From Luteitalea pratensis (lineage in GTDB: Bacteria; Acidobacteriota; Vicinamibacteria; Vicinamibacterales; Vicinamibacteraceae): 64,000 nt of DNA. A program made the translations under genes and the position numbers. The notes beneath the pieces are model-generated. The model was not told the origin of the DNA and did not search any database. It saw only the letters and a program-made list of their open reading frames with translations. Location of the stretch: contig NZ_CP015136.1 of the NCBI RefSeq assembly GCF_001618865.1, forward strand, positions 6,173,001-6,237,000, read 5' to 3'. Below, piece after piece: positions 1 through 8,592 of this stretch (its first letter is position 1; the number at the start of each line of letters is the position of its first letter).

Positions 1-957
1 CACGCCCAGGTCGACGTCGAGACGCATGACGGCCGGCACGACGACTGCCGCGGCTGCCGTTCGCCAGCGCCGTGGCGTGACGAGGCCACGCGACACGAGC
101 GGCATGCCGGGCTGTTGGACGCCGTCAACGTGCGGCAGTGCCCGGGCCGGCGGCGTCGAGCGCGCCGCCAGGGCCTCTTCGATCTCTAGCCGTGCATCCC
201 CGAGGTCGCGCAACCGTCGCGCATGATCCTTCTCGAGGCACCGCTGGGTCAGACGGCGGATGGCTGCCGGTGTCGCCTCAGGCAGCGAACTCCACGCCGG
301 TTCGTGTTCGATCACGGCCGCCAGCGTGTCGGTCACCGTCTCGCCGTCGAAGGCGGCGCGGCCGGCGAGTATCTCGTACATCACGCACCCGAACGACCAG
401 ACATCGGTGCGTTTGTCCACCGGCCTGCCCCGCGCCTGCTCGGGACTCATGTAGGCCGGCGTGCCGGCGACCAGGCCTTCCCGCGTTCCGGCCAGCGACG
501 GGGACGGCGTGGGCGCAGGCGTGCCGTCCCGCGCCGTCAGCTTCGCCAGGCCGAAGTCGAGGACCTTGACGGCCCCGTCTGGGGTGATCTTGATGTTGGC
601 AGGCTTCAGGTCGCGATGGACGATGCCGCGGTCGTGCGCGCACTCCAGCGCCAGCGCGATCTGGCACGCCAGCCGCAGCGCTTCGTCCACCGGCAGCGGG
701 CCACGCTCGAGTCGTTCAGCGAGCGTCTCGCCCTCCACCAGCTCGAGCACGAGCCCGCGCCGTCCGTCGGCCTGCGCGAGCCCGTGAATCGTCGCGATGT
801 GCGGGTGGTTCAGTTGGGACGGCCAGGGCGTTGGCGGCGTGCGCGGCGGGGCTGCCTCGACGACGCTGCCCTGCAGGGGCTCCGTCTGGTCGCCGCTCGC
901 GTTCACACCAGTCGACATCAACACCACCACTCCCACGGTCATCAGCATCCGTCGCAT
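1..957 (-). CDS. Serine/threonine kinase-like protein lacking the N-lobe; 3' part beyond window
   Basis: The visible 319 codons run off the left edge. From about residue 48 the protein is a clear Hanks-type kinase C-lobe: an [11 protein letters not shown] segment, HRDLKPAN (HRD at 114-116), DFG at about 134-136, and a [12 protein letters not shown] activation/APE-type region. The whole N-lobe is absent: there is no Gly-rich loop, no VAxK lysine and no helix-C glutamate. In its place are about 47 residues that begin with a signal-peptide-like stretch ([17 protein letters not shown]) and a Pro-rich linker. The expected transmembrane helix after the kinase is also shortened. Relatives carry a TolB/WD40-like propeller, which would lie to the left of the window. 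Such a protein should not bind ATP normally, so it is a decayed or chimeric kinase or a pseudokinase. The start at 957 is the first ATG in the frame. Confidence 0.6.
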   Translation of the reverse strand, partial: MRRMLMTVGVVVLMSTGVNASGDQTEPLQGSVVEAAPPRTPPTPWPSQLNHPHIATIHGLAQADGRRGLVLELVEGETLAERLERGPLPVDEALRLACQIALALECAHDRGIVHRDLKPANIKITPDGAVKVLDFGLAKLTARDGTPAPTPSPSLAGTREGLVAGTPAYMSPEQARGRPVDKRTDVWSFGCVMYEILAGRAAFDGETVTDTLAAVIEHEPAWSSLPEATPAAIRRLTQRCLEKDHARRLRDLGDARLEIEEALAARSTPPARALPHVDGVQQPGMPLVSRGLVTPRRWRTAAAAVVVPAVMRLDVDLGV

Positions 958-1021
958 CGCCCTCGCTCCTCGAGAGGCCAGGGGTCGGCCTCCTGAGCGC
1001 GACGCGAGAAGATGCCGGGGA

Positions 1022-1423
1022 CTTGCCACGGACCTGCGTGAATTTGTAGAGCTGGCGTGGAATCACTCGCCAAGTTTTCGCGATCAATGCCGGCAACTCG
1101 GTGCGGCACGCGCCATGGTGATCGTGCGGTCGTCACAAGAGACAACCAGGGCAGGGGCGCGAATTGGGCGTTCCGCGGACGGTGTGACGGTGGCGCACGT
1201 CAGCGTGCGTCGAAGCCGCGACGCCATCGAGCTCATTGCCCACGAACTCGAACATGTGCTGGAGCACCTCGAGGGCGTGACGTTCCTCGACGTCAAGCGA
1301 CCTGGCTCGGGGATCTCGCTTTCTGGCGGCGCGTTCGAGACCAGGCGAGCCGACGATTCCGGCCGCCGCGTCGCTGCGGAGGTGCGCACGGCAACTCGAG
1401 CGCACGCAGGAAGCAGGAGATGA
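1022..1423 (+). pseudogene. HExxH-motif protein, apparently 5'-truncated
   Basis: The reading frame encodes about 130 residues with a putative zinc-protease motif HELEH (codons from 1241) followed by a conserved-looking FETRRADDSGRRVAAEV tail. This resembles a family of short secreted HExxH proteins common in Acidobacteria (recognised from memory; no search run). Such proteins normally start with a signal peptide. Here there is no credible in-frame ATG or GTG near the recognisable domain; the frame stays open upstream to an ATG at 797, but that stretch is antisense to the neighbouring kinase-like gene. The 5' end therefore seems lost, or displaced by the rearrangement that also affects the divergent gene. 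Stated start is simply where homology-like sequence begins. Confidence 0.4.
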
Positions 1424-1449
1424 GGCGCTGCGCGGGGCTCATCCCATCC

Positions 1450-4400
1450 CTACTTTCCTGGCGGAGGCACGCGCCATTTCAGGCCCCCGAACCAGCCATC
1501 GACGACCACGATCGGCGCCCGCGTGGCGTTCGGATCGGGCTCCCTGTCCTTGAGCATCAGGAAGCGCTGGCCGTCGCGAGAGACGTCGTAGTGGCGTGCT
1601 GGATTGGACTCGGCATACGTCGTATGGAAAATCGTCGACGGCCTGCCGTGGACGAACGTCGGACCAGAGGTCTGGACAGGCACTGTCGTCAGCGCACCTG
1701 ATTCGTCGAGGTAGAACAACTCGAGGCCGTTCCGGGCCCACACGGCTCGTGTCCCCCCTCCCTTCGAGATCTGCCAGCGGTTGCGATCCGCCTCTGGAAA
1801 CGGCCGCACGTAGATCTCCTTCCGCCCGGATTCTTCCGACTCGTACGACAGGTATCGACCATCCGGCGAGACTTCGCCAAACCCCCCTGGGATACGGACG
1901 CTGGCCACTGATGGCGCCGGCGGCTGCATGAGACCACCTGCGCCACCGGCCCCCGGTCGTACGGCCGTGGCTGTCAGTGGGAACGTGACGACGTCGGAGG
2001 TGAGCGTCCGTGGCGCTCGGTCGAAGCCGACGATCGTCGAGCCATCGGGCGTGGCCGACGTGGGCCACTGGGAGTTCACGCTCGTCGTGATCCGTTGGAC
2101 CGTACCAGTGAAATCGGCAGCCTGGCTGTACAGGTTCAGCACGCCCGTGCGGTCGGACATGAAGACGATCCGCCTGCTGTCGCGTGTCCACACGGGGAGT
2201 GCATTCATGCCGGAAGCTGAGGTCAAGGGCGTCAGTGTCTGCCGCGCAATGTCCCAGATCGAGATATTGGTACTGCCCTGATCGAGAATGCCGCTCGCGA
2301 TGCGTGTCCCGTCGGGCGAAACGCGTGGTGGACCGTAACGGCGGATTGGTGCCCCCCTGACCGGCTCCTCGCGTCCCCTCCGATCCACCCAGACGAGCGA
2401 CCGCATCGGGTTCTGTTCAACCGCTTGAGCCGCGACATGGACGAGCGTGCTTCGCGATACCGCGTAGTTGGCAGCCCCGCTCGGTTTGATCATCAGCTCT
2501 TCGACGACCGTCACCGGAGCGCTCCGCACCTCCAGTTGGGCCGGATCGAACTGGACGGCGCGCAGCGTCCCTGCCGTCGCGTAGAGAAGGTACCCACCCC
2601 GTCCTGCGCCTGACGAGTCGTCCGCGTATTGGGGCTCGCTCCCACCGGTCACCAGCGTCTTCCACGTGCCCGTCTTCAGGTCGAGGACGGCCACGAGGGA
2701 GTCGTCTGCCGAGCCAGGCCCGGCAATCGTGAACAACACACCGCGTCCGTCTGGCAGCACACACGGGAACTGATGGTCGATCTCACCTCGTGCCGCCTCC
2801 GGCCTGGTCAGTACTACGGGCTGGCCACCGTCGGCCGACACACTCCATAGCCCCGTGACTGGATCGTCGGTGGCAAAGACGATGGTGTTGTCGTCTCCCC
2901 AGCTGGCACCGAGCGATCTGCCGGCGACCGGACCGAGCGTGATCACCGGTCCTCCATCAAGGGACACCTTCTTGATTTCCGCGCTCTCGAAGAAGCCAAT
3001 CCACCGGCCGTCTGGTGAAAAGAATGGCGCGTAGGCGAGAGCGATGTCTGGGAGTGCCCGAGCCTCGACTTGCTCTCTCGAACGCACATGCAGCGGGCTG
3101 CCATTGCTTGTCGTGCCTCCCGCGCGATAGACGACATGCTGGCCGTCTGGCGACAGCGCGACGTCGCGATCGTTCCCCGAGACGTTCAGTGGCTGGCCGG
3201 TCGGCGGCACGATGGCAAAACGAGACGGGCGCACGGGCGGCACGAGCGCCGGTTGCGGCATCGCCCATGCGATGAACGCCACGAATGCCGCAACGCCGGC
3301 CACCGTCGCGAACACCGCACGCGCACGGCCTTGAACGCGTGGTGCCGGAAGCGCGACCACCTCGGCGGCCGGAGACGCGATTGCCTCGTCAATCGCAGCC
3401 CGTGCACGGTCCGCCGACTCGAGTCGTCGCTCACGATCCTTGGCCAGGCACCGTCGCAGCAACTGTCGCAGCAAGTCCGGCGTTCCAGCCGGCAACAAGG
3501 CCTGGGCCGGCTCGCGTTCGAGAATCGCGGCCAGGGTGTCAGCGACGGTATCGGCGGCGAAGGGCGCGCGGCCGGTGAGCATTTCGAAGCACACGCAGCC
3601 GAACGACCAGATGTCTGTCCGGCTGTCGACCGGCTGGCCCCGCGCCTGCTCCGGGCTCATGTAGGACGGCGTGCCGAGCATGGTCCGCTCGTCGATGCCG
3701 GTTCCGGTCAGGTTCGGCGATATCGCGAGGTCGGCATGCGGGGCGCCTTCCCACACTTTCGCCAGACCGAAGTCGAGCACCTTGACCACGCCGTTACCAG
3801 TGACCTTGATATTCGCCGGCTTGATGTCGCGATGAACAATCCCCTTCTCGTGCGCGGCTTCGAGGGCTTGAGCGATTTGACGCGCGATGGTCATCGCCTC
3901 ATCGATCCGCAGCGGTCCACGCGCGATCCGGTCCGCGAGCGTCGGCCCGTCGACCAGTTCCAGCACGAGCGCCTGCCTCCCGCTCAGCGCTGCTCCTGTC
4001 GCGCCTCGACACTGGTCCGGGCACTGTTCGATGCCGAAGATAGCGGCGATGTTGGGGTGATTGAGTGTCGCGAGCACCTGGGCCTCGCGTGCGAATCGTG
4101 CCAGCCGCTCCGGGTCGAGTGCGAATCGTTCGGGCAGTACCTTCAGCGCGACATCGCGTCTGAGGTTCGTGTCGCGCGCCCGGTACACTTCGCCCATCCC
4201 GCCGGCACCCAGGAGGCTGACGATGTCGTACGGACCGACGCGGACACCTGGAGTGAGGACCGTAGGAGACGTCGCGTGGTCGGTCGCCCGCGGTTGGACA
4301 GCGAACGGATCGTCAAGTACGGACGCATGGGCCGCGGGGAGACGATCGAGGAAGCTGCCCTCCAGGGCATCCGACGCCAGGAGCGACTCGACTTCGCGAC

Positions 4401-4515
4401 ACAGCGCCTCATCGTCGCCGGTCTCGGCGACCAACATGGCGTGGCGCTGGTCGATCGGCCATTGCACAGCCGCCTCGAACAGCGCCTTCACGCGCGGCCA
4501 TGAACTGTCGGTCAC
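1450..4515 (-). CDS. Serine/threonine protein kinase with C-terminal TolB-like propeller
   Basis: Protein of 1021 residues. A short N-terminal region (about 1-90) of the type found in sigma-linked kinases precedes a complete kinase domain: Gly-rich loop at about 103-108, VALK lysine at about 125, HRDIKPAN (HRD 228-230), DFG 248-250, and SPEQARG. One transmembrane helix follows at about residue 375, then a long extracytoplasmic part with repeated SPDG-type PD40/TolB blades. It is expected to phosphorylate unknown proteins on Ser/Thr, with the propeller as sensor. The start is the GTG at 4515: it overlaps the stop of the upstream sigma gene as GTGA, and the following VTDSSWPRVKALFEAA matches the usual N-terminus. 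The frame stays open about 120 codons upstream inside the sigma gene but is not coding there. Confidence 0.93.
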   Translation of the reverse strand: MTDSSWPRVKALFEAAVQWPIDQRHAMLVAETGDDEALCREVESLLASDALEGSFLDRLPAAHASVLDDPFAVQPRATDHATSPTVLTPGVRVGPYDIVSLLGAGGMGEVYRARDTNLRRDVALKVLPERFALDPERLARFAREAQVLATLNHPNIAAIFGIEQCPDQCRGATGAALSGRQALVLELVDGPTLADRIARGPLRIDEAMTIARQIAQALEAAHEKGIVHRDIKPANIKVTGNGVVKVLDFGLAKVWEGAPHADLAISPNLTGTGIDERTMLGTPSYMSPEQARGQPVDSRTDIWSFGCVCFEMLTGRAPFAADTVADTLAAILEREPAQALLPAGTPDLLRQLLRRCLAKDRERRLESADRARAAIDEAIASPAAEVVALPAPRVQGRARAVFATVAGVAAFVAFIAWAMPQPALVPPVRPSRFAIVPPTGQPLNVSGNDRDVALSPDGQHVVYRAGGTTSNGSPLHVRSREQVEARALPDIALAYAPFFSPDGRWIGFFESAEIKKVSLDGGPVITLGPVAGRSLGASWGDDNTIVFATDDPVTGLWSVSADGGQPVVLTRPEAARGEIDHQFPCVLPDGRGVLFTIAGPGSADDSLVAVLDLKTGTWKTLVTGGSEPQYADDSSGAGRGGYLLYATAGTLRAVQFDPAQLEVRSAPVTVVEELMIKPSGAANYAVSRSTLVHVAAQAVEQNPMRSLVWVDRRGREEPVRGAPIRRYGPPRVSPDGTRIASGILDQGSTNISIWDIARQTLTPLTSASGMNALPVWTRDSRRIVFMSDRTGVLNLYSQAADFTGTVQRITTSVNSQWPTSATPDGSTIVGFDRAPRTLTSDVVTFPLTATAVRPGAGGAGGLMQPPAPSVASVRIPGGFGEVSPDGRYLSYESEESGRKEIYVRPFPEADRNRWQISKGGGTRAVWARNGLELFYLDESGALTTVPVQTSGPTFVHGRPSTIFHTTYAESNPARHYDVSRDGQRFLMLKDREPDPNATRAPIVVVDGWFGGLKWRVPPPGK

Positions 4516-5084
4516 GGGTGGGGTTCGGAACCGAGTTCGCGCCGGAGCCAGGCTCTCGCGGTGCGCCAATCGCGACTGACAGTCGATGGGGACACCGCGA
4601 GGACATGGGCCGCTTCGTCGATCGTGAGCCCGCCGAACGCGCGAAGCTCGACGATCCTGGCCAGAGAGGCGTCGACCTGCTCCAGGCGTTCGAGTGCCTG
4701 ATCCAAGGCAAGGATCGGGATCTCGTTTGGCGCGGCGGCGTCCTTCGCTTCGTCGATGGACACACACCGCACGCCGTCGCCTCGCTTGATGGCGTCGTGA
4801 CGGCGGGCGTGGTCGACCAGGACCCGGCGCATCACCTGCGCCGCGACGCCGAAGAAGTGCGCTCGATTCTGCCAATCGACCTGGCGTTGGTCGACGAGCC
4901 GGATGTACACCTCATGGACGAGCGCCGTCGGCTGCAAGGTGTGGTCAGGGCGTTCGCGTCGAAGCTGGCGCGCGGCCGCTCGGCGAAGCTCTGCATACAC
5001 CAGCGAGAGCAGCTGATTGAGCGCGGTCCGATCGCCGCGACTCCAGTCGCCGAGTAGCGCCGTGATGTCGGGAGACGATGCCAC
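4512..5084 (-). CDS. ECF-like sigma-70 family RNA polymerase sigma factor (Sig-70_X6/TIGR02999 type)
   Basis: A 190-residue sigma factor with region 2 (LVYAELRRAAARQLRRERPDH, then ALVHEVYIRLVD and a VDHARR segment) and a C-terminal sigma-4 helix-turn-helix (GLTIDEAAHVLAVSPSTVSRDW). This layout fits the ECF-like family that is frequently encoded next to Ser/Thr kinases in Acidobacteria and Planctomycetes. The GTG at 5084 is chosen because AGAGGA lies just upstream and the protein then begins at the expected place. Its TGA overlaps the GTG of the kinase, so both are probably made from one mRNA at coupled levels. The kinase may control this factor or its anti-sigma partner (inference). Confidence 0.92.
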   Translation of the reverse strand: MASSPDITALLGDWSRGDRTALNQLLSLVYAELRRAAARQLRRERPDHTLQPTALVHEVYIRLVDQRQVDWQNRAHFFGVAAQVMRRVLVDHARRHDAIKRGDGVRCVSIDEAKDAAAPNEIPILALDQALERLEQVDASLARIVELRAFGGLTIDEAAHVLAVSPSTVSRDWRTARAWLRRELGSEPHP

Positions 5085-5277
5085 TCGAGTCCTCTGGTAT
5101 CTGTTGGAACGCCTCAGCTTAGCACCGAACCCGAGGGCCGCCTTGTCGCCGTTGACCCAGTGGCGGCACCGCTTGCGCGATCTCCAGGCAGTCGCCCTTT
5201 CGATGGCCGTCACCCTGGCGCCATCGACAGCGCGCTGCGTTCGAGCGGCGCACCAACCGCAATCCGAGGTCACGACC

Positions 5278-5742
5278 ATGGCACCGAAGTCTTCCGGGAC
5301 AATCCTCAGGCTCGTTCTCACCCTGATCGGCGGCTACTTCGCCGCGAGTCTCGTTCTGCCCGAGCCCTCGCTGACGGCGGCGGGACGAAGCGGACGGATC
5401 CATGCGACGAAGGCGTGCGCCGGGACCATGTTCGGCAACGCAGGAGACTGGTGCACGATCGCGTCCTCGGACATCGGACCACTTCCCGTCGGCTCGCGAT
5501 TGCTCTACAGCCAGGCAGCGGGCGTTCCGGCGGGTCTGCTCGACAGCAACGTCGTCCTCGATGCCGGAGACGGCAACAGGGCGGTCGGTAGGTGCACGCT
5601 CGACATGGCGACCGGTCTCGGACTGTGCACGTTCCATGAAGGGACCGGACAATTCGTCGGTTTCGAGGCCCGGATCGATGTCAACTGCCCGTCAGACGAC
5701 TGCACTCTGGACGGGTCCTACAAGTTCCGTCCAAACGACTGA
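5278..5742 (+). CDS. Small secreted protein of unknown function
   Basis: A 154-residue protein starting with a hydrophobic segment (TILRLVLTLIGGYFAASLVL) that should act as signal peptide or anchor. The mature part has paired cysteines (CAGTMFGNAGDWC, RCTLDM, GLCTF, NCPSDDC) and short beta-like stretches. The pattern vaguely recalls dirigent/allene-oxide-cyclase barrels, but the resemblance is too weak to name it. The ATG at 5278 has GAGGT 8-9 bases upstream; the frame is open further upstream without a better start. It is transcribed divergently from the sigma/kinase operon and the two promoters must share about 190 bp. Confidence 0.7.
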   Translation: MAPKSSGTILRLVLTLIGGYFAASLVLPEPSLTAAGRSGRIHATKACAGTMFGNAGDWCTIASSDIGPLPVGSRLLYSQAAGVPAGLLDSNVVLDAGDGNRAVGRCTLDMATGLGLCTFHEGTGQFVGFEARIDVNCPSDDCTLDGSYKFRPND

Positions 5743-5915
5743 CGACGTCGGGTGCGCGTGCCGCACGTTACATGAGCAGAAATGGTCCTGACCGGACAGG
5801 GAAGGGGTGCTTGTCGGCGCGCTCGTCTGCGCGCAATCAGGCGGCTGCGCGGGCGCGCAGGAGGGGCGGGTCGGAGTCCGTGCTCGCGAGTGCGAGGACG
5901 GACTCCGGACAAGGA

Positions 5916-6293
5916 CTACGAGGTTACGCGCTTGGCGGTGAACTCCCGTGGCTCGCCGCCCTCGCGCTGGGACGTGAACTTGATCTCGCCGGCCGAGACC
6001 TTGCCCTTGTAGAGAATCTTGACTTCCTGCCCCTGGAAACTGCGGACGACGGTGAAGGCGATGTCATCGCCCTTGACGGTGCCGTCCTTGATCTCGACGT
6101 CGGCGCCGCCTTGCATGCCCGAGGTCGTGCCGGTCAACTTCTCCCCGTCGGCCTTGAGGGTGAATGTCTGTTCGCGCGTCTGGCCGTCGCGCCCGGCAAC
6201 CTGTGCCGTCCACTTGCCAGTGACGTCAGCCGCGTGGAGGGAGGCGACCGCAAACGCGAGTACTGCCGCGATCATCGAGAGTTTTTGCCGCAT
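5916..6293 (-). CDS. Small secreted lipocalin-like protein
   Basis: The 125-residue product has a signal peptide (MRQKLSMIAAVLAFAVASLHAA) and a short all-beta domain: DVTGKWTAQV, TFTLKADGEKLTG, GDDIAFTV, ILYKGKV. Small exported proteins of this pattern are frequent in Acidobacteria and have no established function; they read like one-sheet lipocalin/avidin-type domains. CAGGAG lies eight bases before the ATG. An inverted repeat TTCGAA-5-TTCGAA sits 16-32 bp upstream of the start. Confidence 0.8.
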   Translation of the reverse strand: MRQKLSMIAAVLAFAVASLHAADVTGKWTAQVAGRDGQTREQTFTLKADGEKLTGTTSGMQGGADVEIKDGTVKGDDIAFTVVRSFQGQEVKILYKGKVSAGEIKFTSQREGGEPREFTAKRVTS

Positions 6294-6308
6294 GGTGTTC
6301 TCCTGTTC

Positions 6309-6325
6309 TTCGAAGGCCGTTCGAA
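6309..6325. promoter_or_regulatory. Inverted repeat upstream of small secreted-protein gene
   Basis: TTCGAA, five bases, TTCGAA, ending 16 bp before the start codon at 6293. It overlaps the untranslated leader, so it could be an operator or an mRNA hairpin. TTCGAA is itself palindromic, so chance occurrence is possible. Confidence 0.3.
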
Positions 6326-6433
6326 CACGCTATTTTCGCGCACATGGTACCAAACGCGGGTCGGCCCTGGCGGCCCGTGGCGCGGTCGCGCGTGCTCGGA
6401 GAACCTCAGCGGGCCAATACCAGACGCGACACG

Positions 6434-7090
6434 TCAGTAGGAGAAGGTGCCGTAGAACGCAGACCGCTTGTTGGGATCGCTCCACTTCGTGCCGAGCGAG
6501 TTGCCGCTGAACGCGTTCTCGAGCGTGGTGCCCGCCTGGGCATGGTGCACGGTCGCGAGCGGGCTGAACCACTGCTTGTTCCCGCACGACATCGTGTGGT
6601 CGAGTTCCTTGTGAACGGCCAGACGAAACGCGCCGCTTGCGATGCGCACGTCCTTCTCGCCAGCCACGAACTCGATCGGCGCCGACGTGACTTCCACCAC
6701 GTCGCTCACCGTCCGCGTGGACAGGGCCTGGACCATCGCGATCAACGCCGTGCGCTGTGCCGCGGTGGCGCGTGCGTCGACGACGATCGCGGTGCGAGTC
6801 TGGGCGCGCTCGCCACCGATCTCGTGCACGCCGAGGTTGGTGTCGCCGGCGACGGCCGCCATCACCGACAGCCCGTCGAGCGCCACGCCGTTGAACTGGC
6901 CGCGATCGACCTTCCACGCCAGCACGGCTTCGCGGCCGGTCGTCCCGGCCTCGCTGTTGATGACGCAGCCGCCGGCGAAGACCTCCGCGGTGCGCGCCTC
7001 GAGGTACGTCCCTTCGAGTGATGCCGGCGCCGCAGACAGGGTCGTCGCGGCGAGGGTGAGGAACACGGCGGACATTGAAAGCAGTTTCAT
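6434..7090 (-). CDS. DUF1326 domain-containing secreted protein
   Basis: A 218-residue protein with signal peptide (MKLLSMSAVFLTLAATTLSAA) followed by the DUF1326 pattern GTYLEARTAEVFAGGC and a middle VVDARATAAQRTALIAMVQALS helix. DUF1326 proteins are of unknown function. Many carry a CNC cluster at the N-terminus; here only one cysteine (AGGC) remains, with another in the later MSCGNKQWFSPL segment. GGAGACGCACC precedes the ATG. It lies between another small secreted protein and the REP cluster at 7.1-7.3 kb. Confidence 0.8.
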   Translation of the reverse strand: MKLLSMSAVFLTLAATTLSAAPASLEGTYLEARTAEVFAGGCVINSEAGTTGREAVLAWKVDRGQFNGVALDGLSVMAAVAGDTNLGVHEIGGERAQTRTAIVVDARATAAQRTALIAMVQALSTRTVSDVVEVTSAPIEFVAGEKDVRIASGAFRLAVHKELDHTMSCGNKQWFSPLATVHHAQAGTTLENAFSGNSLGTKWSDPNKRSAFYGTFSY

Positions 7091-7112
7091 GGTGCGTCTC
7101 CTACGCAGGGTG

Positions 7113-7337
7113 GCCGGCTCGGAGAGCCGGCCCTACCCGTTGCCGGACTCGGAGAGCCGGCCTTACCGTTGCCGGACTCGGGGAGCGAGCCCTACCTTCA
7201 CGGCGTGTCGGGCACCGACAGGCCGGCCCTGCCGTCTTTCACCGCGGCGGGCCGACCGCGCCCTACTCGTAGGCGTCGAGCTTGCTCGACGCTTCGTCAT
7301 CGACGGTAGGGCCCGTTCTCCGAACGCGGCCCTGACG
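7113..7337. repeat. Cluster of REP-like palindromes with GTAG signature
   Basis: A tight series of short palindromes. On the minus strand: GTAG-linked GCCGGCTC-TCC-GAGCCGGC at 7113-7136, a degenerate copy at 7142-7167 (GTAA instead of GTAG), a third at 7171-7195, and two looser ones at 7207-7234 and 7244-7266. On the plus strand: GTAG followed by GCGTCGAGCTTGCTCGACGC at 7269-7292, and GTAG followed by a CGTTC-TCC-GAACG stem at 7306-7332. A tetranucleotide GTAG 5' of an imperfect hairpin is the hallmark of REP elements mobilised by RAYT transposases. No RAYT gene is in this window. Confidence 0.75.
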
Positions 7338-7349
7338 TTTACGCCGGCG

Positions 7350-7577
7350 TCAGTGCTTGCAACAGCCGCGAGCGTGGCAGCACGAGTCTGGCCGCACCGG
7401 TTCACGGTCGGGCCCGAACCCCGTCTGCGTCATCGCGCACCAGTAGGCCGAGGTCTCGTAGCTGTCGTAGAACGAGGACTCGTCCGGATCGACCAGGGCC
7501 GGGATGTACATGCCCTTGGTGCGCAGCTTGAGGCAGTGCACGCCGACGACGATCTTCGGTGAGGTCAATGATTCCAT
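7350..7577 (-). CDS. Small Cys-rich protein downstream of the molybdenum hydroxylase genes
   Basis: A 75-residue protein, MESLTSPKIVVGVHCLKLRTKGMY at its start and ending SCCHARGCCKH. The C-terminal double CC motif with His could bind a metal or a cluster. The ATG at 7577 has GGGAGGCAC upstream. It follows the FAD-subunit gene by 19 bp on the same strand, so it is probably the last gene of the molybdenum hydroxylase operon. I do not recognise a named family; a role in maturation or as an accessory electron carrier is a guess. Confidence 0.65.
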   Translation of the reverse strand: MESLTSPKIVVGVHCLKLRTKGMYIPALVDPDESSFYDSYETSAYWCAMTQTGFGPDREPVRPDSCCHARGCCKH

Positions 7578-7596
7578 GTCTGTGCCTCCCTGGCGA

Positions 7597-8580
7597 TCAG
7601 GCGGTCTGCTGACCAGCGGCGCGCAGGATCGCGCGGGTGACGGCGGTTTTCGCGACGTCAATCTTGTACGCGTTTTCGGTGAGGGGCAATGCGCCCTGTA
7701 ACGCTGCCTCGGCCGCGGCCGCCGCGGTCTGCGGATTGATGGGCTTGCCGACCAGGGCCTTCTCCGCCGCAGGTGAACGCCACGGAATGGGGGCCACTGC
7801 GCCCATCACCACGCGCGCCGACCGGACGGTGTTGCCGTCCATGCGCAGCAGGACGGTCGCAAAGGCGATCGGCCAGTCGTGCGACGTCTTGTACCGCACT
7901 TCGTAGTGCCCGCTCTTCACGTTGCCCGGAGCCGGCAGGATCACGTGAGTCAACAGTTCGTCCGGAGCCAGCACGTTCTCGACCCGGACGTTGGTTGTCG
8001 GCGGCGTGAAGTACTCGGCCGCTGGAACGAGGCGCTCGCCCCTGGGGCCGAGGATGCGGAACGTCGCGCCGTACGCGAGCATCGGGACCGCGAGGCTCGA
8101 CGGATGGACGATGAAGCTCGGGCCGCCGCCGAGGATGGCATTGAACTGGTTCTCCCCGGTGATGGAGAAACAGGTCGTGCCGCCCTTCTTGAAGCAGACG
8201 AACTCCTCGTTGCGGAAATACCAGCAGCGCGGCCGCTGGTTCAGGTTGCCACCGACCGTTCCCTGGTTGCGGATCTGCGGCGTGCCGACCTCGATGGCCG
8301 CCTCGGTGATCGCCGGATACATCTCGGCGACCTGGGCCTGCTCGGCCAGGTCGTTGATCGTCATCGCCGCGCCTATCCGTAAGCCTCCACTGTCCTTTTT
8401 CACGGTCGCGTCGAGCGCATTCCGCGTGTTGACGAGACGATCGGGCTGGGTGATGTAGTCCTTCATGCGGGCCAGGAGGTCCTGGCCGCCACCGATGGCC
8501 AGCGCCTGCTCGAACTGCGGCGTCAGCGCGGCCACGGCTTCCTTCTCGGTCTTCGCGTCCACGTAGCTGAAGGCTTTCAT
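7597..8580 (-). CDS. Xanthine dehydrogenase family protein, FAD-binding subunit
   Basis: A 327-residue protein of the molybdopterin dehydrogenase FAD-binding family (CoxM/YagS-like). Visible are AIGGGQDLLARMKD (pyrophosphate-binding loop), RIGAAMTINDLAE, and the TVGGNLNQRPRCWYFRN region. The extra YFRNEEFVCFKKGGTTC segment, with Cys residues that in YagS-type enzymes can hold a [4Fe-4S] cluster, is present. It would pass electrons from the iron-sulfur subunit to an acceptor. AGGAGACCGC precedes the ATG. Twelve bp separate it from the Mo subunit gene upstream; it belongs to a four-gene operon. Confidence 0.93.
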   Translation of the reverse strand: MKAFSYVDAKTEKEAVAALTPQFEQALAIGGGQDLLARMKDYITQPDRLVNTRNALDATVKKDSGGLRIGAAMTINDLAEQAQVAEMYPAITEAAIEVGTPQIRNQGTVGGNLNQRPRCWYFRNEEFVCFKKGGTTCFSITGENQFNAILGGGPSFIVHPSSLAVPMLAYGATFRILGPRGERLVPAAEYFTPPTTNVRVENVLAPDELLTHVILPAPGNVKSGHYEVRYKTSHDWPIAFATVLLRMDGNTVRSARVVMGAVAPIPWRSPAAEKALVGKPINPQTAAAAAEAALQGALPLTENAYKIDVAKTAVTRAILRAAGQQTA

Positions 8581-8592
8581 GCGGTCTCCTGG

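Noticed and set aside
3070-4503. Long open frame of 477 codons antisense to the kinase gene
   Set aside because: High GC makes stop codons rare; its protein is Arg/His-rich without domains and the opposite strand holds a clear kinase.
7113-7337. Possible CRISPR-like array
   Set aside because: The units are palindromes of differing subtypes and orientation without constant-length unique spacers, and no cas gene is near.
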